Source of the DNA: Bacillus sp. V5-8f
GTDB taxonomy: Bacteria > Bacillota > Bacilli > Bacillales > DSM-1321
Direction of reading: 5' to 3'
NCBI RefSeq assembly: GCF_002863565.1
Contig: NZ_PGUW01000002.1
Location: 124,001 to 188,000, forward strand
Length of the DNA stretch: 64,000 nt
Positions 8,613 to 18,079 of the stretch are shown one piece after another. The notes below the pieces were generated by a model. The model did no database searches and had not been told where the DNA came from. It saw only the letters and a list, made by a program, of their open reading frames with translations. The stretch's first letter is position 1; every line of letters begins with the position of its first letter. A program made the translations under genes and the position numbers.

Positions 8613-9227
8613 ATGGAAATTGATACTGTCGTTAGTAAAATAAAGGGCCACACTCCAACTATTCTGGGGAGTGAGAGCTTTTCGAAGTATGCCGTCCTCT
8701 TGCCTCTAATCAGGAAAGAGGACGGGATTCACATTATTTTCGAGGTGCGTTCCCTAACATTAAGAAGGCAGCCAGGAGAAATCTGTTTTCCTGGAGGCAA
8801 AATCGATCCACAGGACAAACACGAAAAAGGTGCCGCCATCCGTGAAACAATTGAGGAATTAGGCATTGACAGGGACGACATTTCCAATGTGTACCCTATA
8901 GATTATATGATTTCGCCATTCGGAATGATCATTTACCCCTATGTAGGATTTATCAATACCCCGGAAAGCATCAAAACAAATCCAGCTGAAGTGGGGGAGA
9001 TTTTCACAGTACCTTTATCTTTTTTCCTGGAGAACGATCCAAAAGTGCATCATATTAACTTCAGGGCCGAACCAGAAGAAAACTTCCCATTCGACCTCAT
9101 AGCGGGCGGGGAAAATTATAATTGGCAGACACGGAAAATGGAGGAATATTTTTATCTTTACGAAGACAGGGTTATCTGGGGCTTGACAGCGAGGATCTTG
9201 GCACACTTTGTGGAAATTCTCAAATAA
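8613..9227 (+). CDS. Nudix hydrolase, CoA-pyrophosphatase type
   Basis: The 204-aa protein carries the Nudix box GX5EX7REXXEEXG at residues 68-90 (ending RETIEELG). Directly before it lies the longer signature of the coenzyme A pyrophosphatase subgroup (EVRSLTLRRQPGEICFPGG). Such enzymes cleave CoA or its oxidised forms to 4-phosphopantetheine and ADP. I chose ATG 8613 because GGGGTGAAAGG sits just upstream, while the open frame extending to 8544 runs through the hairpin. It is monocistronic. Confidence 0.88.
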   Translation: MEIDTVVSKIKGHTPTILGSESFSKYAVLLPLIRKEDGIHIIFEVRSLTLRRQPGEICFPGGKIDPQDKHEKGAAIRETIEELGIDRDDISNVYPIDYMISPFGMIIYPYVGFINTPESIKTNPAEVGEIFTVPLSFFLENDPKVHHINFRAEPEENFPFDLIAGGENYNWQTRKMEEYFYLYEDRVIWGLTARILAHFVEILK

Positions 9228-9798
9228 AGTGTTGATTGAAGGGGTCTTCTTATTAGGATCAGTCCTTTAGGCTTCAGCTTATGCAAAGCCGAAGTTTATA
9301 AAACATACTCGAGTGTAACTAGATTTAAACATTTTAAAACGGCCCAGAATAGTGATTTACCTTTAAAATATAGCTTAGAAAGGAGCAAAAGCAGGCATGC
9401 TCCTTTCTAATAAATGGTTATACTGATACTTCCTCAATACAGAATCAACTATGAAAGGCTTTATTTCTTAAAAACGTACCAATCGGAATCTAGATAAGGT
9501 AAGCTGGCCGCTGTGAATATGTTTATTTGCTCCTTAACAAATCCAATCTACATAATTCCTCAAATTTCTACACTTACATAACAACTCTTCATTGTGAATT
9601 TAATATAAATTTCCCATTTAATTTTTTATATTGACTGGAACGTTTAACTTAATCAATTGTGAACCTGTCCACATAATATAATAACCATGCAAGGCTAGTA
9701 TTTAGCAATGTTTGAATTAAAACGATTTGGATGTAATAGGCACGTGTAGTATGTAATAGAACAGTTTCTAATTTAGCATAAAATTGGAGTGAGGGAAT
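9228..9798. other. Gene-free stretch before the sat relic
   Basis: No coding segment is supported in these 570 bases. The only structured element is the long perfect hairpin at 9375-9410. The stretch marks the left border of the AT-rich, decayed accessory region. Confidence 0.6.
9375..9410. repeat. 13-bp perfect hairpin without U-tract
   Basis: TTAGAAAGGAGCA pairs perfectly with TGCTCCTTTCTAA around a 10-base loop. No T-run follows on either strand, so it is not a canonical terminator. The arm shares TTAGAAAGGAGC with the terminator hairpin at 36069-36098 at the far end of the glycan island. Confidence 0.7.
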
Positions 9799-10101
9799 AT
9801 GGATACAACTCCTATTGAACCTCATGGGGGAAAGCTGATTCAATGAGAATTAAAAGGACTTGAACGAGAAAATATCATAAAGAACGCCATACATTTAAAT
9901 AAGCTCACAATCTCAAATTGGAGCATATCTGACATTGAATTGATTTCAAATGGAGCTTATAGTCCACTTCTCGGTTTTTTAGGGAAAAAGGATTACGAAA
10001 ATGTCATTAATAATATGCGGTTTATCTATCGCGGCCTACCTTGGACAACTCTCCCCCTTAATATTAAGTTTCTCTATTCTCAATTATGTACCATTGTCTA
10101 G
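9799..10101 (+). pseudogene. sat: Sulfate adenylyltransferase relic (N-terminal part)
   Basis: Translation from ATG 9799 (behind a good GGAGTGAGGG site) gives TTPIEPHGGKLIQ, then an in-frame TGA at 9844, then readable homology: a run ending in ELISNGAYSPLLGFLGKKDY and NNMRF. This is the N-terminus of bacterial ATP sulfurylase (Sat), which makes APS from sulfate and ATP. The remaining two thirds, including the catalytic HXXH region, are absent and the frame closes at 10101. It is therefore a dead remnant. It is notable because a PAPS-using sulfotransferase gene survives about 9 kb downstream. Confidence 0.8.
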
Positions 10102-10983
10102 CAAAATTACAGAAAAACATTAGAACCTTAATACAAGGCCATGCATATCTTATTTGCAAAAGATGTTTCCTTTGCATAATACCTGTGAGAATTAAATTAA
10201 TACAAAATTAGAAAGAGAGATTTTTTTCAAAATGAAGCTTTTTAAGTCCAGATTATAACTTTGTAAACAAACTATATTAGTAAGATGAGTTTAATAAACT
10301 ATTCAATGAAAAGTTCAAAGCTAATAAATATTGCTAAAACGTAGTAAGTAACCACACGGCCCATCATACTCCTCTAATTTATGACTCCAAAAATCCTAAT
10401 ATATTTCTCAATATTAGATGTATTATTTAGACTTTGAAGAAATGGATAGAAGTTGCCTATTTTCGAATTACGATTAGTATACAGCGAAAATGAATGAAAG
10501 AAAAAAGAAAACCACTTCGGATTACAAACTGAAAATCTCATTGAGGCGTGGGCGTGACAGCCTGAGTGGATAGCCAAGCTATATAAGTGTACGATATCCT
10601 AGCAATTTGTCATTTGACCTCATAATCCTATAGGTATTCAATTGTTTTTTGGTTAATTGAGAGCACTTGTCTGTAATGATTCATACAGTTAATTAGTGGA
10701 AGACGTTGAAATTTAAACCATTTTACGGACGCGTTATCAAACAACAAATATTATTTACTGAGTCCATATAAGCGGTATATATCAACAAAAACATCGTACC
10801 TCTATTTAAACGACATATTTATAAATAGGGGATACAGTAGTAAAAAACAGTTTTGTTTGCATCCGGAATTATTGGTAGATTGAATCCTTATGGCGTTGTT
10901 ATAGGTAAAATAATGATTTTGAATCTCCCATTCCTAATAAACCCTTTATTTAGATCATGATGTCATAAGAAAGGTGTGGTTAT
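10102..10983. other. AT-rich non-coding stretch
   Basis: I see no supported gene, RNA or repeat in these 880 bases. All open frames are short and lack ribosome binding sites. It looks like degraded sequence between the sat relic and the first glycan gene. Confidence 0.55.
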
Positions 10984-12231
10984 TTGTCAAAAAAATGGCT
11001 TTATTTACCACTTGAAGTTACAACTAGAGAATTAGATGCAAAATTACTATTAACGTATTATTGTGTAAAGCAAAACATAAATATAATTCTTGCAGAACAA
11101 AAAAAGTTAGCCGGAATAAAAGACTGTTTACCGAAAGGAATTTATTTGTCAAAAGGATATGCTGGTCCAGTAAATAGAAATCGTATACGTAATGCAAAGA
11201 AGCTAGGCCATATTGCTGTTGAGTTGGATGAAGAAGGGTTAATTTGTAATCCAAAATCCTATTTAAAAAATAGAGTACCTGAGCAGCACTTTAATGTACT
11301 TGATCAAATATACTGCTGGGGAAATCTTCAAAAGTCTACACTTGTAAAAGGATACGGTAGTTCTGACAAACTATTTTTAACAGGACACCCTAGATTTGAT
11401 TTACTTCAAAAAAAATTTCGCGGTTTATATAATGATGAAGTAAAAAAACTTAAAAATGATTTTGGGAATTTTATTCTAATAAACACAAGATTTGCAAAAA
11501 GAACAAAATCTAAATTTATACAGACGTTATATGAACACTTCATACGAATGATAAAAGTATTATGCCAAACGTATCCCAATCATAAAATTGTTATTCGTCC
11601 TCATCCAATGGAAAATGTTGATAGCTATAAAAATGAATTTAAAAATGATAAAAACGTAATTGTTGTCCATGAAGGAAATATAGTGAAATGGAATTTAGCT
11701 GCCAATATCGTTATTCATAATGGTTGTACAACAGGTATTGAGGCTTTTTTACTGGAAAGACCAGTAATATCTTATATGCCCATAACATCTGAAGAACATA
11801 CTGATGAAAATGTGGCCAATGAACTTAGTCATAAAGCTACTAATTTAGATGATCTTCTATCGTTAATAAATTCTTTTTTGTCTGATGGTAAAAATAATTC
11901 AACTTTTGAACAGCAGGATATTGGAAAAAAAAGGGAAATTCTATCAAACTATTATGCATCTATGGATGGAACATTCGCCTATGAAAAGATATTACGTTTA
12001 ATAAATAACTTAAATACTAGTGGAGAGCATACATTTAATAAATCGAAATTTCAGGCTCTAACTTCGAAACAGCAGAATGATAATGAACTCAAAAAAGACC
12101 CTATGTTCCTTTATATAATGAGTTTTTTTAATAAATTAGATGAAATAGAAAAATGTAAAAGCGAAATAACAGTAAATAAACTAGGAAGTAATTGTTATTT
12201 AATAGAATTAAATAATTTAGAAAAAAGGTAA
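10984..12231 (+). CDS. Surface carbohydrate biosynthesis protein, paralogue 1
   Basis: The 415-aa protein is the first of three paralogues in the window (others at 29521 and 31057). The shared core reads KWLYLP at the N-terminus, ELDEEGLI, YCWGN.Q, TGHPRFDL, ILINTRF, VIRPHP, then KW..A..IVIHNGCTTGIEAFLL and PVISYMP. The RPHP plus HNGCTTGIE pattern resembles the donor-binding half of capsule and CDP-glycerol-type glycosyltransferases, so a GT-B transferase is likely; databases call such proteins surface carbohydrate biosynthesis proteins. A variable linker leads to a short conserved tail (FF.KLDEIEK). The start is TTG behind AAAGGTGTGG. It precedes the neu genes. Confidence 0.75.
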   Translation: MSKKWLYLPLEVTTRELDAKLLLTYYCVKQNINIILAEQKKLAGIKDCLPKGIYLSKGYAGPVNRNRIRNAKKLGHIAVELDEEGLICNPKSYLKNRVPEQHFNVLDQIYCWGNLQKSTLVKGYGSSDKLFLTGHPRFDLLQKKFRGLYNDEVKKLKNDFGNFILINTRFAKRTKSKFIQTLYEHFIRMIKVLCQTYPNHKIVIRPHPMENVDSYKNEFKNDKNVIVVHEGNIVKWNLAANIVIHNGCTTGIEAFLLERPVISYMPITSEEHTDENVANELSHKATNLDDLLSLINSFLSDGKNNSTFEQQDIGKKREILSNYYASMDGTFAYEKILRLINNLNTSGEHTFNKSKFQALTSKQQNDNELKKDPMFLYIMSFFNKLDEIEKCKSEITVNKLGSNCYLIELNNLEKR

Positions 12232-12257
12232 CTTTATAAAAAATCAATCTGTTAGGT

Positions 12258-12420
12258 GATTTACTGTATTACACAAACTTATACCCAACTTCGCCTCAAT
12301 GTGTGAGACAAGGTGAGATGCAAGAACTAAAAAGAATTTAAAATTGAGTACTCGGGTTATCTGATCATATTGTTATCATAACGCTTGTTTCTCAGCAACA
12401 TAGATTTTGCATATTAGGAT
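12258..12420 (+). pseudogene. neuB relic
   Basis: In the gap between paralogue 1 and neuC, one frame reads YTNLYPTSPQ followed by CVRQGEMQEL (about 12270-12335). After a frameshift, GLSDH follows (12354-12368). These are consecutive conserved motifs of sialic acid synthase (compare [15 protein letters not shown] and IGLSDHT in the intact neuB at 14140). The DNA differs clearly from the intact gene, so this is the trace of a second, diverged neuB, not a recent duplication. Confidence 0.75.
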
Positions 12421-12434
12421 TCGGAGTGTTTAAA

Positions 12435-13568
12435 ATGAGAAAGATACTGTTTATAACAGGTACAAGAGCAGATTATGGAAAATTGAAGTCTTTAATGAAC
12501 CAAGTTGAAAAAAGTCCCCATTTTGAACTATATATCTTTGTAACAGGTATGCATATGCTTTCAGAATATGGGTCGACTTGGAAGGAAATAGAAAAAGATA
12601 GGTTTAATAACATATATAATTTTATTAACCAAAAAGTAAATTCAAATATGGACATTGCATTAAGCAATACTATTTTAGGATTAAGTAATTATATAGATGA
12701 ATTGAAACCTGATATGATTATTATTCATGGAGATAGACTTGAAGCATTAGCTGGCGCAATTGTAGGTGCTTTAAACAACATAAGAGTAGCACATATTGAA
12801 GGCGGAGAAGTATCTGGAACAATTGATGAGTCTATAAGGCATTCAATTACAAAACTGTCACATTTGCATTTAGTAAGTAATGAGGAAGCAAAAAAGAGAG
12901 TTATTCAATTAGGTGAACCTGCTGATTCTATTTTTATTATTGGTTCTCCAGATATAGACATTATGCTTTCAGATAATTTACCGACAATAGAAGAAGTAAA
13001 GAAAAATTATGACATTTCATTTGAAAAATTTGCTATTTTAATGTTTCATCCTGTAACAACAGAAATTTATAATCTTCATAATAACATTAAATGCATTGTT
13101 GATACACTAATTAGTACGAAAAAAAACTTTATTGTTATTTATCCAAATAACGATCATGGGAGTAATATCATAATTAATGAATATAAGAAACTTGAAAATA
13201 ATCGGTTTTTTAAAATATTCCCTTCGATGAGATTTGAATACTTTTTAACACTATTAAAACATAGTGAGTTTATAATTGGAAATTCAAGTGCAGGTGTTAG
13301 AGAAAGTGGAGTGTATGGCATTCCTTCAATTGATATTGGAAAACGGCAAGAAGGAAGATATTCACCAAATGAATTAAAAAATATAATACATGTTAATGAT
13401 AATGAAAAAGATGCATTGCTAAATGCAATTAATGAAACGAGTAATCACAAGATAATAAGTAAAAATTTTGGTGATGGAAAAAGTGATGAGAAATTTATGA
13501 AAATATTAGAAGGAAACCAAATATGGGAACTTGAAATACAAAAAAAATTTAATGATGTCCAATTTTAG
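12435..13568 (+). CDS. neuC: UDP-GlcNAc 2-epimerase (hydrolysing), NeuC-like
   Basis: NeuC-type enzymes hydrolyse and epimerise a UDP-N-acetylhexosamine to free ManNAc (or the diacetamido equivalent), the first committed step to nonulosonic acids. The 377-aa product starts FITGTRADYGKL, the family N-terminal signature. It continues with IIHGDRLEALAGA, HIEGGE (active-site region) and GNSSAGVRESGVYG, with IGKRQEGR near the end. ATG 12435 is chosen over GTG 12426 because GGAG is 8 bases upstream. It is separated from neuB by a 570-base gap. AT content is high, as for the whole neu block. Confidence 0.9.
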   Translation: MRKILFITGTRADYGKLKSLMNQVEKSPHFELYIFVTGMHMLSEYGSTWKEIEKDRFNNIYNFINQKVNSNMDIALSNTILGLSNYIDELKPDMIIIHGDRLEALAGAIVGALNNIRVAHIEGGEVSGTIDESIRHSITKLSHLHLVSNEEAKKRVIQLGEPADSIFIIGSPDIDIMLSDNLPTIEEVKKNYDISFEKFAILMFHPVTTEIYNLHNNIKCIVDTLISTKKNFIVIYPNNDHGSNIIINEYKKLENNRFFKIFPSMRFEYFLTLLKHSEFIIGNSSAGVRESGVYGIPSIDIGKRQEGRYSPNELKNIIHVNDNEKDALLNAINETSNHKIISKNFGDGKSDEKFMKILEGNQIWELEIQKKFNDVQF

Positions 13569-14139
13569 GATAATCCTATTAACATAAATATTTTTTGGAT
13601 ATTCATAATTTTTAATAAAAAATAAACTAAAGCTTTATTGGATTTTAAAACGTAAGATTTCATCAGTCAGCTCAGCCATGCAATATTGTTAGATTATGAG
13701 TTAATCCATTTCTTTTGATGAAGTGGCATCAGAAAAGACAACATCCAACAGATTTATTTATAGTCCATTGTGGAAAAATTTGGTGCGTCCAAAATATAGC
13801 TCTTTACATTTTTGCATACCTAAATTGATCCATCAGCTTCGTCTATGAGGACTTCCTATTTGCCTCTCGAAATAGGTGAACGCAATGCATTTTTCTTTGC
13901 CTTCCACTTGGTTCACTACGACTCGATCAGGATCTTTCGTATACTGAATTTTTTCATCGCCTGTTTAGGGATGCAAATGATGTATTTTACTGAACTGTCA
14001 TCCAAACAGCTTACAAAGTATCATGACGGATCCCCCCTGTCAAGTAAAAGTTTTTAACCCCATCATTTTTAAACTTAAATCATTTCCATGGCTTTATCCC
14101 GCATGCCCCTGGACATGCGAGTATGGAGGAGTGAAGAAA
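13569..14139. other. Non-coding gap between neuC and neuB
   Basis: No supportable gene lies in these 570 bases. On the minus strand a stretch around 13850-13960 reads like a coding fragment (IQYTKDPDRVVVNQVEGKE) but is broken by stops, and I cannot name the family. It is probably another gene relic. A small 6-bp hairpin, CGCATG/CATGCG (about 14099-14118), lies just before the neuB ribosome binding site. Confidence 0.5.
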
Positions 14140-15180
14140 ATGAATCAATTTAATATAGGAAAAAGAACTGTTGGTGAGGAGTACCCACCATTAGTAATTG
14201 CTGAAATAGGAATTAATCATGGAGGCAGCTTAAAAGTCGCGAAGGAAATGGTAGATTCAGCGAAAAGAGCAGGAGCTGAAATAATCAAGCATCAAACACA
14301 TATTATAGAAGATGAAATGTCAATGGATGCAAAAAAAGTTATACCAGGGAATGCCGATAAGTCAATTTATGAAATTATGTCGGAAGCTGCCCTGAATGAA
14401 GAAGATGAATATGAATTAAAAAAATATGTAGAGTCACTGGATATGATCTATTTATCAACGCCTTTCTCCAGAGCAGCTGCAGATAGATTAAATAAATGGG
14501 GAGTATCAGCTTATAAGATTGGTTCAGGTGAGTGTAATAATTATCCTCTCATAAAACACATTGCTTCTTTCGGGAAACCAATAATTCTTTCAACAGGAAT
14601 GAACAATATCGAAAGTGTAAAAAAAGCAGTAAAAATAATTGAAAGCTATCATGTTCCATATGCGTTGCTACACACAACAAACTTATATCCAACTCCGCCA
14701 GAGTTGGTTAGGCTGGCTGCAATGATGGAGTTGAAAGAGAACTTTCCTAATGCTGTTATTGGATTGTCCGATCATACAATTAATAACAATGCATGCTTAG
14801 CAGCAACTGCGCTAGGTGCCTCTATCTTAGAAAGACACTTTACTGACTCGAAGAATAGAAAAGGTCCGGACATTGTCAATTCTATGGATTCGGAAGAGAT
14901 GGCAGAATTAATAAAAGGTGCCTATGAAATTTTTAGAATGCGTGGAGGAAAGAAAGAAGCTGCTAAAGAGGAAAAAGTTACAAGTGATTTCGCCTTTGCT
15001 ACAGTAGTAGCAATAAAAGAGATCAAAAAAGGTGATCTTCTAACTGAAAGTAATATTTGGGTTAAAAGACCTGGTACAGGAGAGATAAAAGCAGAGTATT
15101 ATGAGTCAATCCTTGGAAAGAGAGCGAATGGCTATATTTTAAAAGATCATCATCTTAATTGGAATGATATTGAGCAGTAA
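14140..15180 (+). CDS. neuB: Sialic/nonulosonic acid synthase NeuB
   Basis: NeuB condenses phosphoenolpyruvate with ManNAc or a related 6-carbon sugar to give a nine-carbon nonulosonic acid. The 346-aa product has the TIM-barrel motifs [52 protein letters not shown] and ERHFTDS. A C-terminal SAF/antifreeze-like domain ([20 protein letters not shown], ending near LGKRANG) caps the active site. ATG 14140 is used because GGAGGA lies 9 bases upstream. Whether the product is Neu5Ac, legionaminic acid or another form cannot be told from the synthase alone. Confidence 0.93.
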   Translation: MNQFNIGKRTVGEEYPPLVIAEIGINHGGSLKVAKEMVDSAKRAGAEIIKHQTHIIEDEMSMDAKKVIPGNADKSIYEIMSEAALNEEDEYELKKYVESLDMIYLSTPFSRAAADRLNKWGVSAYKIGSGECNNYPLIKHIASFGKPIILSTGMNNIESVKKAVKIIESYHVPYALLHTTNLYPTPPELVRLAAMMELKENFPNAVIGLSDHTINNNACLAATALGASILERHFTDSKNRKGPDIVNSMDSEEMAELIKGAYEIFRMRGGKKEAAKEEKVTSDFAFATVVAIKEIKKGDLLTESNIWVKRPGTGEIKAEYYESILGKRANGYILKDHHLNWNDIEQ

Positions 15181-15259
15181 AACGGCTTTGTTTGTAACGG
15201 AAACCCGCGCTGATTATGGCAAAATAAAATCTTATCGAAATTCTAGAGCTGGGATTTGA
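15176..15259 (+). pseudogene. neuC N-terminal relic
   Basis: Directly overlapping the neuB stop, one frame reads [18 protein letters not shown] and then loses homology, with a stop at 15257. This is the NeuC N-terminal signature (FITGTRADYGKLKS in the intact gene at 12435). No ribosome binding site or further NeuC sequence remains. Together with the neuB relic at 12258 it shows that a second neu gene set once lay here. Confidence 0.75.
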
Positions 15260-15367
15260 GAAACGGGTATATAAGATTCCTCTATAGATTTTTGGGAAAA
15301 GACTATTTGGAACATCTTAGATGAGCTTCACTTATAATAACGTATGTTGAAAGGGCAGGTGAAAAAG

Positions 15368-16159
15368 ATGAATTATAGTAAAATCTTTTCGCTAGAGGAT
15401 AAGGGTGTAATAGTATCTGGGGGGGCTGGATATCTAGGGTCTAAAATTGTAGAAGGATTATTGGACTTCGGAGCAAAGGTTGTTATTGCAGACATGGTTG
15501 AAGAAGATTCCCTGGAAATGTTAAACGATAAAGAAAATTTTAATAAATTGTTTTTTATTAAATGTGATTTACTTAATACAAAATCAGTGCAACAAATGTA
15601 TGAAAAAGCGGAGCAATTATTGGGATCAATCGATGTTTTGTTTAATTGCGCTGCATATACAGGTTACGGTGGCACAGGGGATGCGGATCAAATGTCTGAC
15701 GAAATATGGAATCAAGGCATCGAAGGTACATTAGGTATGACATTTCGTTGTATTCGCGAAGTTATTCCATTTATGAAAAAGAACTTAAAGGGAAGTATTA
15801 TAAATTTTGGTTCACTATACGCTTTTATTGCTCCTGATTTTAGGATTTATCCTGAAGGATTTAATAGTCCTCCTAATTATGGAGCAGGAAAAGCTGCCAT
15901 AGTTCAACTAACAAGGCATTGTGCATCGCAGTTTTCGAATTTTGGAATAAGAGTAAATAGTATTACACCAGGCTCTTTTCCTCATCCCGAAACTCAGGAA
16001 CATGATTTGTTTATGAAAAACTTAAGTGACCGAACAATGTTGGGGAGAATAGGATATCCTGAAGATTTATTAGGAGCTGCTATACTTTTAGCTTCTGATG
16101 CATCATCATACATGACGGGCGCTAATGTAACTGTTGATGGAGGGACAACAGCGTGGTAG
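15368..16159 (+). CDS. Short-chain dehydrogenase/reductase in the neu cluster
   Basis: The 263-aa SDR has the Rossmann motif VSGGAGYLGSKI, NCAAYTG (NNAG equivalent), the catalytic Ser in INFGSLYA and the catalytic YGAGK. A VTVDGGTTAW C-terminus is typical of classical SDRs. It resembles the PtmA-type oxidoreductases that sit in legionaminic-acid and flagellar-sugar loci. ATG 15368 follows AAAGGGCAGGTG. Its stop overlaps the next gene by 7 bases. It probably modifies a nonulosonate or its precursor, but the substrate is unknown. Confidence 0.85.
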   Translation: MNYSKIFSLEDKGVIVSGGAGYLGSKIVEGLLDFGAKVVIADMVEEDSLEMLNDKENFNKLFFIKCDLLNTKSVQQMYEKAEQLLGSIDVLFNCAAYTGYGGTGDADQMSDEIWNQGIEGTLGMTFRCIREVIPFMKKNLKGSIINFGSLYAFIAPDFRIYPEGFNSPPNYGAGKAAIVQLTRHCASQFSNFGIRVNSITPGSFPHPETQEHDLFMKNLSDRTMLGRIGYPEDLLGAAILLASDASSYMTGANVTVDGGTTAW

Positions 16160-17124
16160 AAAAAACCATTTCCCTTTCAAATGTAAATTTGAAAGTATGT
16201 TTTGTCGGAATGGGATCAATCGGTACAAGACATTTAAAAAATCTTCAAAAAGTAGCAAAAGAAAAGCAGTTAAATTTGGAAATACATGCTTTACGAAATA
16301 CGACTAATAAATTAACTCCGGAAAATGAAGCAATTTTAAGTAAGCAAATAAGTAATATCTCAGAAATCGAGGATTCTTACGATATTATATTTATCACTAA
16401 CCCAACAGCTATGCATTATGACTATATTAAAAGTTTAGTAAATTATGGGCAAAATATGTTCATAGAAAAACCTCTATTTGATCATACGAAGTATGATGTA
16501 GAAGATATTAATATTAACTCAGAAAGTATATACTATGTTGCTGCACCAATGAGATATACGGATACATTTTTATATATTAAAAATTTTATACAGAATAAAA
16601 AAATCTTTTCTGCAAGAATTATTTGTTCTAGCTTTATGCCTGAATGGCAAAAGGGACGTGACTATACAAAAAGTTTTAGAACTGATAAAAAAGCAGGAGG
16701 AGGTGTAGATATTGATTTAATACATGAAATAGACTATATGGTTGACTTGTTTGGTCTCCCTAATAGCGTTAAAAGAGTTGCCGGACACTACTCCAACTTA
16801 AATATGAATGCGTGTGATTTAGCAGTCTATATTTTTAGCTATAATAATTTTGTTGTAGAAATGCATTTGGATTATTTCGGAAGGTTTGATAAAAGGGAAA
16901 TTGAACTATATTACAATGATGATGTTGTAATTGGAGATTTTATTAATAAAGAAGTTAAATATTTACGTTCAAATAATATTGTTAAATTTGATTCAAGCGA
17001 AGATCATTATTATCGTGAGATGTCTGCATTTATCGATATGATTTTGAATCGTAATCATACTAGGAATATTAATGACATTTATAATGCATATAAAGTGCTT
17101 AAATTAGCTAAAGGGGAATTATAG
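16153..17124 (+). CDS. Gfo/Idh/MocA family oxidoreductase
   Basis: The 323-aa protein has the N-terminal NAD(P) motif GMGSIGTRHLKNL and the family-typical EKP in MFIEKPLFDH, followed by a C-terminal dimerisation/substrate domain with GGGVDIDLIHEIDYM. Such enzymes oxidise or reduce sugars and sugar-nucleotide intermediates. The start is GTG 16153, inside the SDR coding end with GGAGGG upstream, so the two are translationally coupled. It is followed after one base by neuA. The tight SDR, Gfo/Idh, neuA order suggests a modified sialic-type sugar rather than plain Neu5Ac. Confidence 0.85.
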   Translation: MVEKTISLSNVNLKVCFVGMGSIGTRHLKNLQKVAKEKQLNLEIHALRNTTNKLTPENEAILSKQISNISEIEDSYDIIFITNPTAMHYDYIKSLVNYGQNMFIEKPLFDHTKYDVEDININSESIYYVAAPMRYTDTFLYIKNFIQNKKIFSARIICSSFMPEWQKGRDYTKSFRTDKKAGGGVDIDLIHEIDYMVDLFGLPNSVKRVAGHYSNLNMNACDLAVYIFSYNNFVVEMHLDYFGRFDKREIELYYNDDVVIGDFINKEVKYLRSNNIVKFDSSEDHYYREMSAFIDMILNRNHTRNINDIYNAYKVLKLAKGEL

Positions 17125-17125
17125 T

Positions 17126-17872
17126 ATGAATATATTAATAACGATATGCGGCAGGGCAGGATCAAAAGGTGTAAAAAATAAAAATATAAGAAATTTTATG
17201 GGTAAACCACTAATTTATTATTCTTTAAAAATAGCAAACATGTTTCGTGAATATAAAATGAAGGATTATGTCACGGACATAGCTGTAAGTAGTGATAGTG
17301 ACGATATACTTAATTATTCAAGTGCATATGATTTTGTAAATGTAATAAAAAGGCCTTTAGAATTAGCAATGGATGATACACCTAAGGTTCCGGTTATTAA
17401 GCATGCTACTTTGACAATGGAGAAATTAAAGAAGCGAAAATATGATTATGTTATAGATCTTGATATCACTTCCCTCTTAAGAAAAGTAAATGATATTGAA
17501 AGAGCGCTCAATCTGTGTGTTGAAAGTGCTGGAAAGTATGATTTAGTCTTTTCGGCTGTAGAATCCCGAAGAAATCCGTATTTCAATATGGTGGAAATCG
17601 AAAACGGTTTTGCAAATAAAGTAAAGGACTCCGATTTTGCTTGTAGACAACAAGCACCAGAGGTATTTGATATGAATGCATCCATCTATTGTTTTGATCG
17701 AGATTCCCTATGTAATAAGTTGGAAAGGATTTCTTTTGAGGGCCAAAGCGGAATGATTCAAATGGAAGATACTTACGTAATTGATATTGACAAAGAAAAG
17801 GATTTTGAAATATTAGAGCTGTTAGTACAGCACTATTATTTCGATCATTTCCCAGAATTATTTACAAATTAG
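17126..17872 (+). CDS. neuA: CMP-nonulosonic acid cytidylyltransferase NeuA-like
   Basis: This enzyme activates a nonulosonic acid as its CMP sugar. The 248-aa product shows the CTP-binding signature ICGRAGSKGVKNKNIR at the N-terminus, SSDSDDIL, VIKRPLELA and DLDITSLLR. It also has QMEDTYVIDIDKEKDFEIL near the C-terminus, as in acylneuraminate cytidylyltransferases. It starts one base after the Gfo/Idh stop and completes the SDR-Gfo/Idh-neuA unit. No dedicated aminotransferase or dehydratase for a 2,4-diamino sugar is present in the window. Confidence 0.9.
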   Translation: MNILITICGRAGSKGVKNKNIRNFMGKPLIYYSLKIANMFREYKMKDYVTDIAVSSDSDDILNYSSAYDFVNVIKRPLELAMDDTPKVPVIKHATLTMEKLKKRKYDYVIDLDITSLLRKVNDIERALNLCVESAGKYDLVFSAVESRRNPYFNMVEIENGFANKVKDSDFACRQQAPEVFDMNASIYCFDRDSLCNKLERISFEGQSGMIQMEDTYVIDIDKEKDFEILELLVQHYYFDHFPELFTN

Positions 17873-18079
17873 CTATTTACACAAACCACAAGGAGGGTGC
17901 AAGCTATGAAGGTTAACTGGTTTATTGCCCGAGGGCGATTAACGGATGTACGTTGGCTACACGGCTAGCTACCCTACTTGATGAGGTATTAGTGGTTGAA
18001 TGAAGAAATCCATATTGATAAAACGAAAAGTCAAGAAAACTAAATTTGCTGTTGATTGATCGACGTTTGGAACGTAAAA
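17873..18079 (+). other. Abortive ORF behind a strong ribosome binding site
   Basis: AGGAGGGTGC at about 17890 is followed by ATG 17906, and a 20-codon frame (MKVNWFIARGRLTDVRWLHG) stops at 17968. The strong site and coding-like start suggest the first codons of a gene that followed neuA and was then truncated. I cannot identify the family. The sequence beyond has no reading frame until the IS relic. Confidence 0.45.

Noticed and set aside
13845..14057. Plus-strand 70-codon ORF before neuB
   Set aside because: No ribosome binding site, odd composition, and it overlaps a coding-like relic on the other strand.
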